Below, in pieces: positions 36,525 to 46,689 of a stretch of DNA of 64,000 nucleotides (position 1 is the first letter of the stretch; each line of letters opens with the position of its first letter). The position numbers were made by a program, and so were the translations under genes. The notes beneath the pieces were generated by a model. It saw only the letters and a program-made list of their open reading frames with translations. It did not search any database and had not been told where the DNA came from. The stretch covers positions 8,216,043-8,280,042 of the forward strand of contig NW_002060947.1 in assembly GCF_000150275.1 (NCBI RefSeq). The letters are read 5' to 3'. The stretch is from Trichoplax adhaerens. Taxonomy: Eukaryota > Placozoa > Uniplacotomia > Trichoplacea > Trichoplacidae.

Positions 36525-36532
36525 TATAAATA
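36525..36532 (+). promoter_or_regulatory. Candidate TATA box of the lipase gene
   Basis: TATAAATA lies 57 bases upstream of the ATG. That position would place transcription start about 25-30 bases before the ATG, consistent with a short leader. Confidence 0.4.
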
Positions 36533-36588
36533 AGCCATCAAGTAAAGTTTTTCTTTCATCGATCTGGATGACCTAAAAATTACGGAAA

Positions 36589-37563
36589 ATGGCTACAAAA
36601 TTGACTGATATCTATCTGATGTTACTTTTAACCTTAGTTAGCCACATAAATGGTGAAATCAGTCCTAACGATGCTATTCTTTCGGAACATTTTCAAACTT
36701 GGTTAGATAGTCGTGGTTATAAAGATGAGAATTTCGCTCGAGATAAAGGTTTTAGTTTTGGCGGTTGCACTTCTGATTCCGACAAATTTCATCAAATTCC
36801 GATTATTTTCGTACATGGAAACAGTGATAGAGCTGTTGGTAATGCCACAGGACAACGCGGTTGGACCAATTCTATCAATTATTTCCTATCCAAAGGTTAT
36901 AGTCCGTGCGAATTATACGCTATTACTTGGGGACCTGCTGATACTTTACTCTTCTCTCAACAGTATCATTCATGGCCTTACTTACTTCGTGTGCGAAAAT
37001 TTATCGAAGCTGTAAAAGCTTATACAAACTACCCTCAAGTTAATATTATTGCCCATTCTATGGGAGTTACCCTGGCTCGTAAGGCAATTAAAGGTGGCAC
37101 AGGTTATGATGAAGATCATGGCGGTTATTACGATCTTGGTAATCCATTACCTTACGTGGATACATTTATTGGTATTGCCGGTGCAAATTTGGGTATATTT
37201 TCTTGCTTTCTATCGGGTCCAATTACTCCATTTTGTAGTGAACTAAATGGTTTCTATCCGGGTTATAAGGATGAGGGTCTTGGTCCGTATAGTATGTCGG
37301 AATTTTTAACCCAATTAAATTCAGATCCATTTAGAGAAGCTGAATATATCTTTACAATATGGTCAAAAGTTGATGAAGTAATCGGAACTGGCTGTCGAGT
37401 TTACAAGAAAGTAACTAGTCGATGTATAGGACAAAATGATGAAAAATTCTATTCTACAGAACCTTATGGCCATATTGGTGTCAAAGACTTAACTAGCAGT
37501 GTTCAATTTGATATCATTACCAATCACCAAATAAATGCTGGCGTCCAAGATCAGTTCCTTTAG
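36589..37563 (+). CDS. Secreted class-2 lipase (EstA / nematode LIPS-like)
   Basis: An intronless 324-residue alpha/beta hydrolase. Residues 1-22 form a hydrophobic signal peptide, so secretion is expected. The oxyanion region IFVHGNSD is at 73-80, the nucleophile elbow AHSMG gives Ser147, and good candidates for the rest of the triad are Asp262 (IWSKVDEVIG) and His295 (YGHIGVKD). Several cysteines (60, 108, 195, 206, 269, 279) suggest disulfides in an extracellular enzyme. Known relatives hydrolyse acylglycerols or other esters; in a placozoan-like animal, external digestion is a plausible role but is inference. A TATA box and a close AATAAA bracket the gene. A broken duplicate lies 2.3 kb downstream on the same strand. 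Lack of introns is unusual beside its neighbours. Confidence 0.92.
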   Translation: MATKLTDIYLMLLLTLVSHINGEISPNDAILSEHFQTWLDSRGYKDENFARDKGFSFGGCTSDSDKFHQIPIIFVHGNSDRAVGNATGQRGWTNSINYFLSKGYSPCELYAITWGPADTLLFSQQYHSWPYLLRVRKFIEAVKAYTNYPQVNIIAHSMGVTLARKAIKGGTGYDEDHGGYYDLGNPLPYVDTFIGIAGANLGIFSCFLSGPITPFCSELNGFYPGYKDEGLGPYSMSEFLTQLNSDPFREAEYIFTIWSKVDEVIGTGCRVYKKVTSRCIGQNDEKFYSTEPYGHIGVKDLTSSVQFDIITNHQINAGVQDQFL

Positions 37564-37586
37564 GTCTCATAGAGAAATACAGGTAC

Positions 37587-37592
37587 AATAAA
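37587..37592 (+). terminator. Candidate polyadenylation signal of the lipase gene
   Basis: AATAAA 24 bases after the stop codon. Confidence 0.45.
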
Positions 37593-39838
37593 GTAACGTC
37601 AGAATAACAAATTAAGTCTACTTAACAGTACTACCACGAACCCATTTCAGAGTTTCCTCTATTAAACTGCTCCATTGGTATCTCGCTTAAGAAAATTGGT
37701 TTTTAAGTGATAGTAGATTTTAGTTGAAAAGAAATTAGTTTCCTGTAAGAGCCTTTAAAATAGTCTGTAACATCCGCTCTGTCATTGCTCTCGTTCCCGT
37801 TTAACAGTGGTTTAGTAGAAATTTTTTATTACTCATACTGATAACATTCAATGGAAGTGATGATCAAATTGAAAATCAATTTGTTATACATTAGAAATCA
37901 TATTATGAGCTTGAAATAAAGGACAAATATTCTGTTTTCATATTTCCGCTTAGCACTTATTGTGAATTCATGCCAGGGTTACTTTATTGATCTGCTGCCG
38001 CACCTCATCATTAAGATCGAGAAAAAATTTTATTGAGCCAATCCTATTTTCAGCTCGGAAATTTAGCCGTACTTTGTTTGTAAAATCATATTTTAATTAA
38101 TAACAAATCTATCATTCCTATATTGTTTGAGTAGCAGAAGGAATATGAAGGATAATTTCTAGTAGAAGGTTTTATAGCACTGATTATAAGGATACAGATT
38201 AATGTAGTTGATTCGATTTTTAAATTGAAAATCGATTTATAGGTATTAGGAATCACATTATCATTTGCAACATTAGTCCGATTTGCTTTTAAATGTGATT
38301 TTATCTTATCGATCGGCTAGATCGATATTAGATACTCGCATGTAACAGTTTTACGATAATTTCAGAACGATTTCACCATCTTATTAAAATACTATTGAAA
38401 TCTATTTCAAAATATTCAAATCTTTAATCCATTTATTAACAATTACTATAGTTGTGAAATTAAAATAACAACATAAAATATAACTTAGTAGTGTAATTTT
38501 AATCGACATAGTCCAGAAAAAAAGGCATAAGAATTAGCAGTATTGGACTTCAAATTGATTTAGGAGGGCACCTTTAAAGGGCATGCGAAAGCTTAGTTAC
38601 TTCTTTGGGACTAGAAAATCTTAGTTATTACATCTCTATAGCGTCAGACTACAAACGACTATGATTACAAATAAATGCCTAATTAAATATTTTAGCTAAT
38701 TTGAAGAAACTATCCTTTTCTCTATTCTGTCATGATAATATTTATTATTCAAGGTAACGTTACAAATAAATACTTGTACGTAGATATTAATTAATATATA
38801 AGATGTGCACACACATCGAATAGATTTTTCATTTTAATATTGCAGTAGATTCTAGCTTATCTGAAATGATGTTTTATATCAATTTTGTAGTCATAAGGTT
38901 TATTGGTCTACATTCCGTGGAATATTGACATTGGTATTTCTTTATCAAAAGTGACAAAGATTTTAGTTTATCTAAAAAAAGGATATTATTTATTCTCTCA
39001 CAGCAAGATCTATCACACCGTAGTAAAGTCATGGTATCGAGCTACAATTGAAAAGAAATGAAAGGATTAACTTATTTGATTAAGATTAGTTAAACTAGCA
39101 ACTAGATTACAGTTTTGGAGTTGATTAATTCATTCCATTCACAAATTGCTGTACTTTATTGTGGAGGATTTTAACAATAGTGAATAAAATTACCTTAAAT
39201 GCCCATCTTGAATGAATAAAAATCCATTAACGAACATGTATTATTTGAATGATGAACTTCCTAATGTGTTGGTAGACATTAAAGATTCACTTTGTTATAC
39301 AGTAATTACTTTGTTTAAAATTTAGCGTGGATCTCCTTCTTTATTTATCAGCATGATTTAGCAAGGATAAGATAGTATCATGAGACCATCATTAACTAAA
39401 TATAAGATAAATTAACCGTTAAAACTAGTTTCAGTTAAGGTAACGGAAAAATTATTAAGATATTAAATAATTACATAAACTTTAAAGTAATTATTAAACA
39501 TCAAATGAAGAAAATTTTTAACTTTACACAGTAATATGTTATTAGAGATAAGGTTAAACACAATTATAATTTTATAGAATAAAACACCTGACTCTAATTA
39601 TCTTACTTTTTGTTTCAAATTAAAACTTAAAATAGGGAAAAAATACTTTATAAATAAATCAATAGAGATAATTTTAATTAAATAATCTACACCATGTGAA
39701 TAATGTTGGATATTGAACTTATTTAAGTAGATATTATTTTACGAAAATGTTTATATTTGATCTTTCCCGTACCTCGGTCGTAGTTAATTTCCTTCCTTAA
39801 AAAATGGAGAGATGATAGAGACGTAAATTGTTAGGGAA
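37593..39838. other. Intergenic spacer between lipase and its pseudogene
   Basis: About 2.2 kb, strongly AT-rich, no recognised gene. A weak duplication is visible: aaattgaaaatcaatttgtt at about 37869 resembles aaattgaaaatcgatttata at about 38222, each followed by a related aatcacatta box, an offset near 350 bp. Confidence 0.5.
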
Positions 39839-40706
39839 ATGTCCAGGACAGTTTTTGTCCTGATCACCATACTGCTCATTTACTTAGTTTATGGGGAATC
39901 TCGATCCTTTCATTGTCATACTGCCAAGCAATATTCAAAGTTGGTTGGACAATAATGGGTACAAAAGTGATGTTTTGCACGAAGTAAAGGATGCAGTATT
40001 AGTGGTTGAGCAAGTAGCTCCTAGGCTATTAACAAGACTTTGATGATATTTATCCGTTGCAATTCTGATAAAGCTATTGGCAATATCGTTGCACAAAGAA
40101 GATGGACCAATTCCATCAATTTTTACTCTAGACGCTATCATCAATGTGAAATGTATGCCATAATAACTGGACCAGCCAATGCTTTCTTTTTCTCTCTGCA
40201 ATATCATTTCCTGCCATATCCAACTCGTATCTGAAGATTTATCCAAGCTGTCGAAGCTTGTACCAGAAAACCCAAAGCCAATACTATCGCTCACTCTTTG
40301 GGAGTGATCATGACACATAAAGCTATTCAAGGTGGACCAGCAATGATGCTATCAACGGCGGTTTTACGTTCTTGGTGGCTAATTAACTTATTTCGATTAA
40401 TTTATTGGCTTTGCTGATGCCTATGTTAGTATCGCTTCTTATTCTCTTCCCTGTCAAACAACTCCCACATGCAGTAGTGCTAATGATTTCTATCCTGATT
40501 ATTTGAGTTTTGGTTTTGGTCCATTCGACCTTTCGAAATTTTCAATCGAGTTAAATTCTAATTCAGCTAGAGAAACAACACTGATCTTGACGATATGGAG
40601 CACCGTCAACGAAATAGTTGGTTCTCCAATCTGTGGTAAGCGAATGAGTCGAATTGATAGCGAAACGGTTGAAAAAATCCGTTATTTATTAGCATCTAGT
40701 CATTAA
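39839..40706 (+). pseudogene. Class-2 lipase pseudogene (duplicate of 36589-37563)
   Basis: A tandem duplicate of the intact lipase, broken at several points. The ATG at 39839 and a good hydrophobic leader remain, but a frameshift occurs before the segment matching FQTWLDSRGY. The block at 40040-40234 matches IFVHGNSD to WPYLLRV (reading IFIRCNSDKAIGN, so the oxyanion His-Gly is lost) and ends at an in-frame TGA. The serine elbow survives as AHSLG just beyond. Another frameshift precedes the block at about 40503-40706, which matches LGPYSMSEF to VDEVIG and stops early, before the catalytic histidine. Multiple independent lesions mean it is dead rather than mis-assembled. Confidence 0.9.
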
Positions 40707-42065
40707 CAGCTATGACTGGGCTAATAATATCTGGATTGTACTCACTCGAATTAACAAAACTAGAGTCAGAATTAGAAAGGCTAAATGGCCCCAATTAGCC
40801 AAGTTTTTTAGTAATAGTTATTCGCCGTAATGAATACATTGATGAGCGAAGAATAACTATATCTAGGCAGATTCTATCGGTATTCACTAAATTCTAGTCA
40901 ATTACGATCATTGACTATAAATGCAACAGGAGAAATAGGAAAAATAATTGTACCTAATTTACACTCCATTATGTCGGTATCACTGAGCTAGAGTGGCTTT
41001 AACTTACGGACTCACGATTGCAAGTGGTCTTTATAATGCAGAATTACATGAAATGCATAAACGGTATAATTCGATATCGTACTGTTTAAATTAGTATCTA
41101 TAAACTACATCGAATATAGGAAAATTAAATTTAATTCTTTAGGAATGTATATGTACCCTGACCTAGATTCCGGGTAAATTGTGTCTTACTGAGGGCAATT
41201 TAATATAGCAGTGACTAAATCATCTTTATAATTCGATACCTTATAATTAGTATAATAACATATGCTTAGCATTATACCTTCTAATATGCCAACAGAAAAA
41301 TAGTTATCCAATACATATTCGGTTAAAAAACTGAATGCACTTTTATAGGTTTCATTTTTAATATTATAATATAATGATTTTACAAATTTTAACCCTAAAT
41401 CTAGGTCTAATTTAGATAAAAAATTAAAACATAACTATAAATATGGTAGGATTATTATGCTTTTATACGCTTTTAGCGAAAGCTTTATCCAATAAATACG
41501 AAATTAAATGCTTCTCTTCGAAATATAGTAACTAATATCTACTGATTAGTATATCTGAGGGCACTAATGTAACGACAAAAAACAGAATATAAAATGACAT
41601 TTCAATATCAATATTAATCCAAGTAATTGTTTGTAAATGTACCAAACATATTTTAAAGCTAACACTCTACTTAATTTTTACAACATTTAATTTAAGAATT
41701 TTCTGCAATAACGTTGAGTTGCACACTAACAGTAGTTATGTTCCATTTATGTCTATAAAGTTGAGTAAGAGATTGTCTATTGCATTCTAATCACATTTTC
41801 GTTTAAAATCATTATGACAATAAATAAAATAAATATCCACAAGTAATTACGCTTATATAATCGCAGTAAGATTTATAGAACGAAAGTATCTATCTTGTGT
41901 AATTCTACGTCTTACTTCGTGGTTAATTGCTAGCATTATCAGAAGTACATTAACTTTCTTTTACGTAGCAAAAGCGTGTCTGCATAAAAATAAGACAATA
42001 GCTAATTATTATAGGGAATTACTATTCTCATAGTAGAATCTAAGTTGCACTACATTAAGCAGTTC
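40707..42065. other. Intergenic region without recognised genes
   Basis: About 1.4 kb between the lipase pseudogene and the 3' end of the Rab-like gene, which points towards it. No open frame, repeat or RNA gene is recognised. Confidence 0.5.
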
Positions 42066-43387
42066 TCACATGAGGAATTCATCAATTATAGTATTAAAGA
42101 CTTTGTTGACATTCAAACCGGTTCTTGCTGATGTTTCCATAAGATCAATTTTGTTTTCATGACTGTATTTTTGTACTTTCTGTAAATTATTAATATAGCA
42201 AAGTATAGTAGTATTAGATACAATGATTTCGATTGCTTAACTAATTTATGGAAGAAAGCTTCCTGCCTAGGTTAATATCTTCTACTTCATACCTCGAGAT
42301 TAATCATCCTTCTACTCTCTAAGTCAGCTTTATTTCCAATAAGCTTCACGTTGATTGGGGGAGTTTTTACTTTATCCAAAGCTTTAATCCAATCCATGGC
42401 CGTGTAAAGTGAATCCTAAAAGCAAGGCTAGCTATGAGGTGATAGATCATTTTCATGCATAACTAAAGTCAAAATTATTTTAAATGAATGAATACTTACC
42501 ATGTTCGTAATATCATAAACGACTATAGCCGCATATTCTCCTCTACAGTGATCAAGTGATAAGCTTTTAAATCTTAATACCCAAAATGAAAAGTTAAGGA
42601 AAGATATTGTATGGAACATATATCTGAATTCAATGACAACATGATTATCACGTCAATGACGATAAACTAAATATGCAGCATCCACTACAAACTGAAATGT
42701 TAAGGATATTTTCATTTCCAGTCATATCCCAGATATTTAGTTTAACTGTAACACCCTTCAGATGGACGGTCTTGTGGCTAAAGTTAGCTACAATACCAAC
42801 AGATTACCAATAAATTCAACTAAAATGATGGTTTTATGCATTTTTAATTAGTATTGGCATCCACTTTAAGCTAAAAGGTTATGAGCATTAATATTCATGA
42901 AGTGAACTAGGGATGAAATTTTAATGCATTAATTTTACTAATATAGGCAGAAATTCTTATATCAATGATGTAGATATAATTTGAATTTAAGAGCTTTTGA
43001 TACTGTTGAATATCATTATTAGCTTGCTGCTAAATTTCGTGATTATTCGTTTCATTCTATAGTAGGCAGATTGGAATGATCATTATTAGCTTTACCTCCA
43101 ATAGTGTTGGGTACAAAAGCTACGTCTTCGTTATTAATAAATTTTTCCACAAGATTAGACTTTCCAACATTATCATCACCTGGTTGGGTACCGTATACAA
43201 TAGAAGTCAGGTTGACATCGAGGTAAGTTTTGATGTAAATAAGTGAAACAAGAAATGTTAATAAATCGATAATGGTTCTAAATACGATAAAGTTACCCAA
43301 TATGATCAGTTTTAAAGTGCATGTTAAATTAGATTGACTGCCAGATTTGGAGCCATAGCCAGATAGCTTCGTAAATTTATCTGCCAT
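42066..43387 (-). CDS. Rab-like small GTPase, six exons
   Basis: Exons on the minus strand: 43387-43297, 43179-43096, 42787-42710, 42573-42500, 42415-42293, 42179-42066; 187 residues. All G boxes are present: P-loop GDDNVGKS (31-38), switch I NTIGANF, WDMTGNE (78-84, where most Rabs have WDTAGQE), NKAD (137-140) and ETSA (165-168). The central strand reads YAAIVVYDITN, typical of Rabs. Loss of the switch II glutamine (Asn83 in its place) would be expected to slow intrinsic GTP hydrolysis. The C-terminus ends IIDEFLM with no cysteine, so ordinary geranylgeranyl attachment is not possible from this model. An alternative 3' exon carrying cysteines was not found. Exon 3 to exon 4 needs a non-standard intron, annotated separately. 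Closest Rab subgroup cannot be named by eye. Confidence 0.82.
42574..42709 (-). other. Probable U12-type (minor spliceosome) intron in the Rab-like gene
   Basis: Exon 3 ends with the codons for TGNE and no GT donor follows in phase. Instead the next bases are ATATCCTT (42709-42702), the classical U12 AT-AC donor. Near the other end lies TTCCTTAAC (42601-42593), the classical U12 branch site. Joining at 42573 restores the Rab sequence TGNERFKSL in frame. The 3' terminus would then be AA rather than AC or AG, about 20 bases after the branch site, which is non-canonical. A one-base shift (TA...AG) would give Lys in place of Arg. Confidence 0.65.
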
Positions 43388-44493
43388 ACAAACTTGAATT
43401 TGCAGCAAGCAATATCTTTATTCGTGTATTAGAATATTATACGAAATTTCGCCAAAAAATATATCCAATTCTTAGCAAGCTTCAGCTATTTGTATCAATA
43501 TTAGTCAGGATAAAACCGTTAGCATTTTATTTAGAAGTAAAATCTATAAGAAATATTTTTTATTGCTTTCGTAGTAAGATATAATGTACAAAATTTGCTT
43601 TCGTCGCATTAGCACTTAGTTATTAGCAACCAACTACATATTTAATTTCATCGTGATTTTATATCAGAGAATGAGCTGCTCACTTTTTAGAGCTAGCATA
43701 GATTGCTTCCTTGGTAAAAACTCGATTTTTACTATAATGCTTAATTTACCGTTACGGTATAGAAATCGATACTAAGTAACTGAAATCATGCATTACAGCT
43801 AATGACATCAAAATAATCTGTTATAAAAGTATCGCTATTGGTCTTGCCATAACTACAGTATTGTTTGTCACAAAATTTTTCAAAAATAGTTATGTAATGG
43901 CTTATATGGATCAAATAAGGTCAAGTTGGCCAAAAATGGTGAAAGGCAATTAAATCTTCTCTACGTTACTTATTGAATATTAAATGCTAAATATTTTCTC
44001 TAACCATCTTACGAAAGCTTCATTGAATTAGTGTTTAGAAACCCTAAGGGCACAATATCAATCGTTACTCAACTCAATCTTTCGTCCAATTTATACTGAA
44101 TTGGAAAGCAAGAAAAATATTATTTTCATGGATTGACTTCGATACGCTATCATAATTCAATAGTTAAAACTGACTAAATAAGTTAAGAAATATGTAACTA
44201 AAATAAATATGAAGGTGTCGTCACTTGGTAAATGACCTAGTTGTTACAAGAATATTTCCAGATAATTTTTTAGTATTCACTACTATGGCTTATATCGTGT
44301 GACAAATAGTTTCGATCAATATCCTTATTTCATCTTCATTAAGCTAAGAATTAAAAGTACAATTTCTGTCTCTAGCTAACGTCAGAATTTGACATTAAAA
44401 AATGTCTATAAATACCTTAAAGTCTCGGCTGTATTTCTGTCGTTTTTCATAAGAATTTTAACAGTTTACATTTAACATTGAGTCGATAATTAG
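43388..44493. other. Intergenic spacer between two minus-strand genes
   Basis: About 1.1 kb upstream of the Rab-like gene; should include its promoter. No convincing element or repeat is seen. Confidence 0.45.
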
Positions 44494-45257
44494 TTAATTA
44501 AAAGAAGGCCTATAAGGCAGCATGGTTGGCATCAAGGATTGCTGAAAACCTGTTCTTATAGTAAGGAAATCATACGTCCTACAGAAAAGTCTATTACGAA
44601 AGCGAACATGATTGGCTAATTGTAAAATTGTAAAAAATACCATTTAGAGTATTTAAAATAAAAAGGTAATTGCTCTGTCTATCAGCTTCAAATGCCGTTA
44701 AAAATTTCTTCACAATATTTTAGTGCTATAGATATATTGTAATTATTAGTATCGATATAGTCACTCATACTGAAGTGTAAATTCTATTGAGGCCTGCCGT
44801 CGAACTGTAGTATATCGTCATCAAATTTTGCTGCAACCCTTACTAGTTAGTTTATTCAGCAGTATCATCGGGTCAATAGTGACTACGTTTATACTGTCAT
44901 TTCTTCTAGAAAGCATCCATCTCAATTCAAACGTATTTTTATCTTGCTTCTTAAGTCAAACAAGAGACACATAGACGTGAACTCATAATTTACCTTGTTA
45001 AATCTTAAATTTCAAGAATAGGATAATTATGGAAGTGTTGATTAGATCATCAATAATGCACCCGATGTTGAACAGTTACCACAAATACTTTTAAATCTCT
45101 CCTAGTATAGAGATTGTCGACACAATCGTAAGACACAAACCGTAGAATTTAATGAACAATCTAGCATAGATATTAATTAAGTGATATTACCTTTACATCT
45201 CTTGATGGATCGTAATTTTCAAGGTCAATCATAGTAATACTTTCGTATGAAATCTCA
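44494..45257 (-). CDS. Unrecognised small multi-exon gene (3' exons only)
   Basis: Four short minus-strand blocks join in phase through good splice sites: 45257-45191, 44949-44844, 44674-44641 and 44578-44494, ending in TAA. The joined product has coding character: it starts with EISYESITMIDLENYDPSRD, continues through FELRWMLSRRND and INVVTIDPMILLNKLT, and ends RTGFQQSLMPTMLPYRPSFN. About 95 residues are visible; the first block begins in mid-codon, so at least one upstream exon is missing unless the internal methionine (in ITMIDLE) is the start. No transmembrane segment or known motif is evident. No family was recognised. Short, compact composition with proline-aromatic end is seen in some ciliary microtubule-associated proteins, but that is only a suggestion. 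Confidence 0.5.
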
Positions 45258-46689
45258 CTTATGTTTTAGCAAAAAGTACTTTCTATCGCTCCACGCCCAC
45301 ATTCGCTAGAATAACTTGCTAATCTACTGTGGTGTTATTCTAGAGCCTATACTAAACCTCTTTGGGGTCCTTGAGGCCCCTTATATGCGTTAATGTGGTA
45401 TAGAGTATATACTTCAGGAGGTTAATAAATTAAAAAATAGTAGCAGGCAATTTATTATGACGTATTCAAAGGCTTACAAGCAGATATTAAGTGATTACCA
45501 CATTCATCTATTACTATCCATGAATGCTGAATATACCAAAACAGTACTGTGATATCATGTAAGATGGCAAATAAACCTTGATTTGGAATTACTGAATATT
45601 AGCAACGTCAATTGTGGCTGTTTTACTATTTTAACCACAATTTTTTTAATTGTAAATTTAATAGTCGAAACCATTCTCGTTTTGGTTCGTAGAATAAGTT
45701 CTCGAGCAAATGTAGAGAAGAGAAGGAGGCCAACGTATTAACAAAGCGTAGAACATTTAATAAGATTTAGAGCAATGTGAATAGCCACAATGTACGATCT
45801 CTAGGCGCGCACTGATAGAATATGTCAGCAATATTTGTTATTACAAGTATATTCTTAAACCATTTTAATAATGGGCAGCAGAGCTAATAGCGAACCTCCA
45901 ACGGTGGTCTATCGGATAAAATTCAGACTATCTGATGGCCACTATTCATACTAACGTATAATATGAGCTGGTAGGATGACTAAACAGTCATCAGCTAGCT
46001 GCTGCACCAATTAAAGGATATATTATAACAGACATGTGCAGCATTAAAGACATCAACAAATAGATTTTATAAAAATAACAATCCTAGAGGTAGTATATAT
46101 ACGTTTAGAGTAGCTTATTCTGGTGTTCATTAATTCGATATACGGTTATAATCTCTTTATATAATAGTAAAAGACTATTACTCGGTCATTACAATATGTG
46201 TATTAACATTTCGGTAATAGACCTAAGAGCTAATAGAGAACCTCTAACGGTAATCTGTCGAGTAGATTTCTGACGACCTGATAGCTATTGCATGATATAC
46301 TACTGTACAATACAAGACGGCATGATGACCGAACAGCTCACAATCGACCCGATTAAGGTACTTATTATAACAGAGATGGACACTATGACAGTCACCAAAA
46401 GAAACATTTTATGAGAATTATAACCCAAGAGGTAGTATGCACGTTTAGAGTAGGTTGTTCAGTTGTTTATATGCTCGATATAAGGTCGCAATCTCTTTCT
46501 AGTCACAAGCAGTTGGCTCGGTTGCCATAGAAACAACGCTCGTCATGCGTAGGAGAGATGGAATAACGGCACCCAAAAGGAAAAAGACATTGATATGAGA
46601 TTTAAATCGGATAATATATATCGTTAGATTCTCATCGATATTAATATAAACAACGTAGGATAAGCAATATGAAATCCTCAACTAAATTA
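45258..46689. other. Intergenic region containing a 346-bp tandem duplication
   Basis: Lies between the divergent unrecognised gene and the ECT2L-like gene. The first exon(s) of the former may hide here, but no in-phase candidate was found. A 10-bp inverted repeat (ctagaataac ... gttattctag) occurs near 45306-45342. The second half is the repeat listed separately. Confidence 0.4.
45870..46540. repeat. Two-copy degenerate tandem duplication, about 346-bp unit
   Basis: gctaatagcgaacctccaac at 45883 matches gctaatagagaacctctaac at 46229. Further matched boxes follow in order: the tattataacagacatg / tattataacagagatgga pair, gaggtagtat-acgtttagagtag, and the ataatctcttt / gcaatctcttt pair. Copies are clearly diverged. 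Confidence 0.8.

Noticed and set aside
40040-40234. Shorter functional lipase from the pseudogene
   Set aside because: The frame lacks both the serine elbow and the histidine, and needs at least two frameshifts to join the rest.
45306-45342. Stem-loop ctagaataac ... gttattctag as an RNA gene or terminator
   Set aside because: Only ten paired bases with a 17-base loop in AT-rich DNA; no tRNA boxes or other RNA structure around it.
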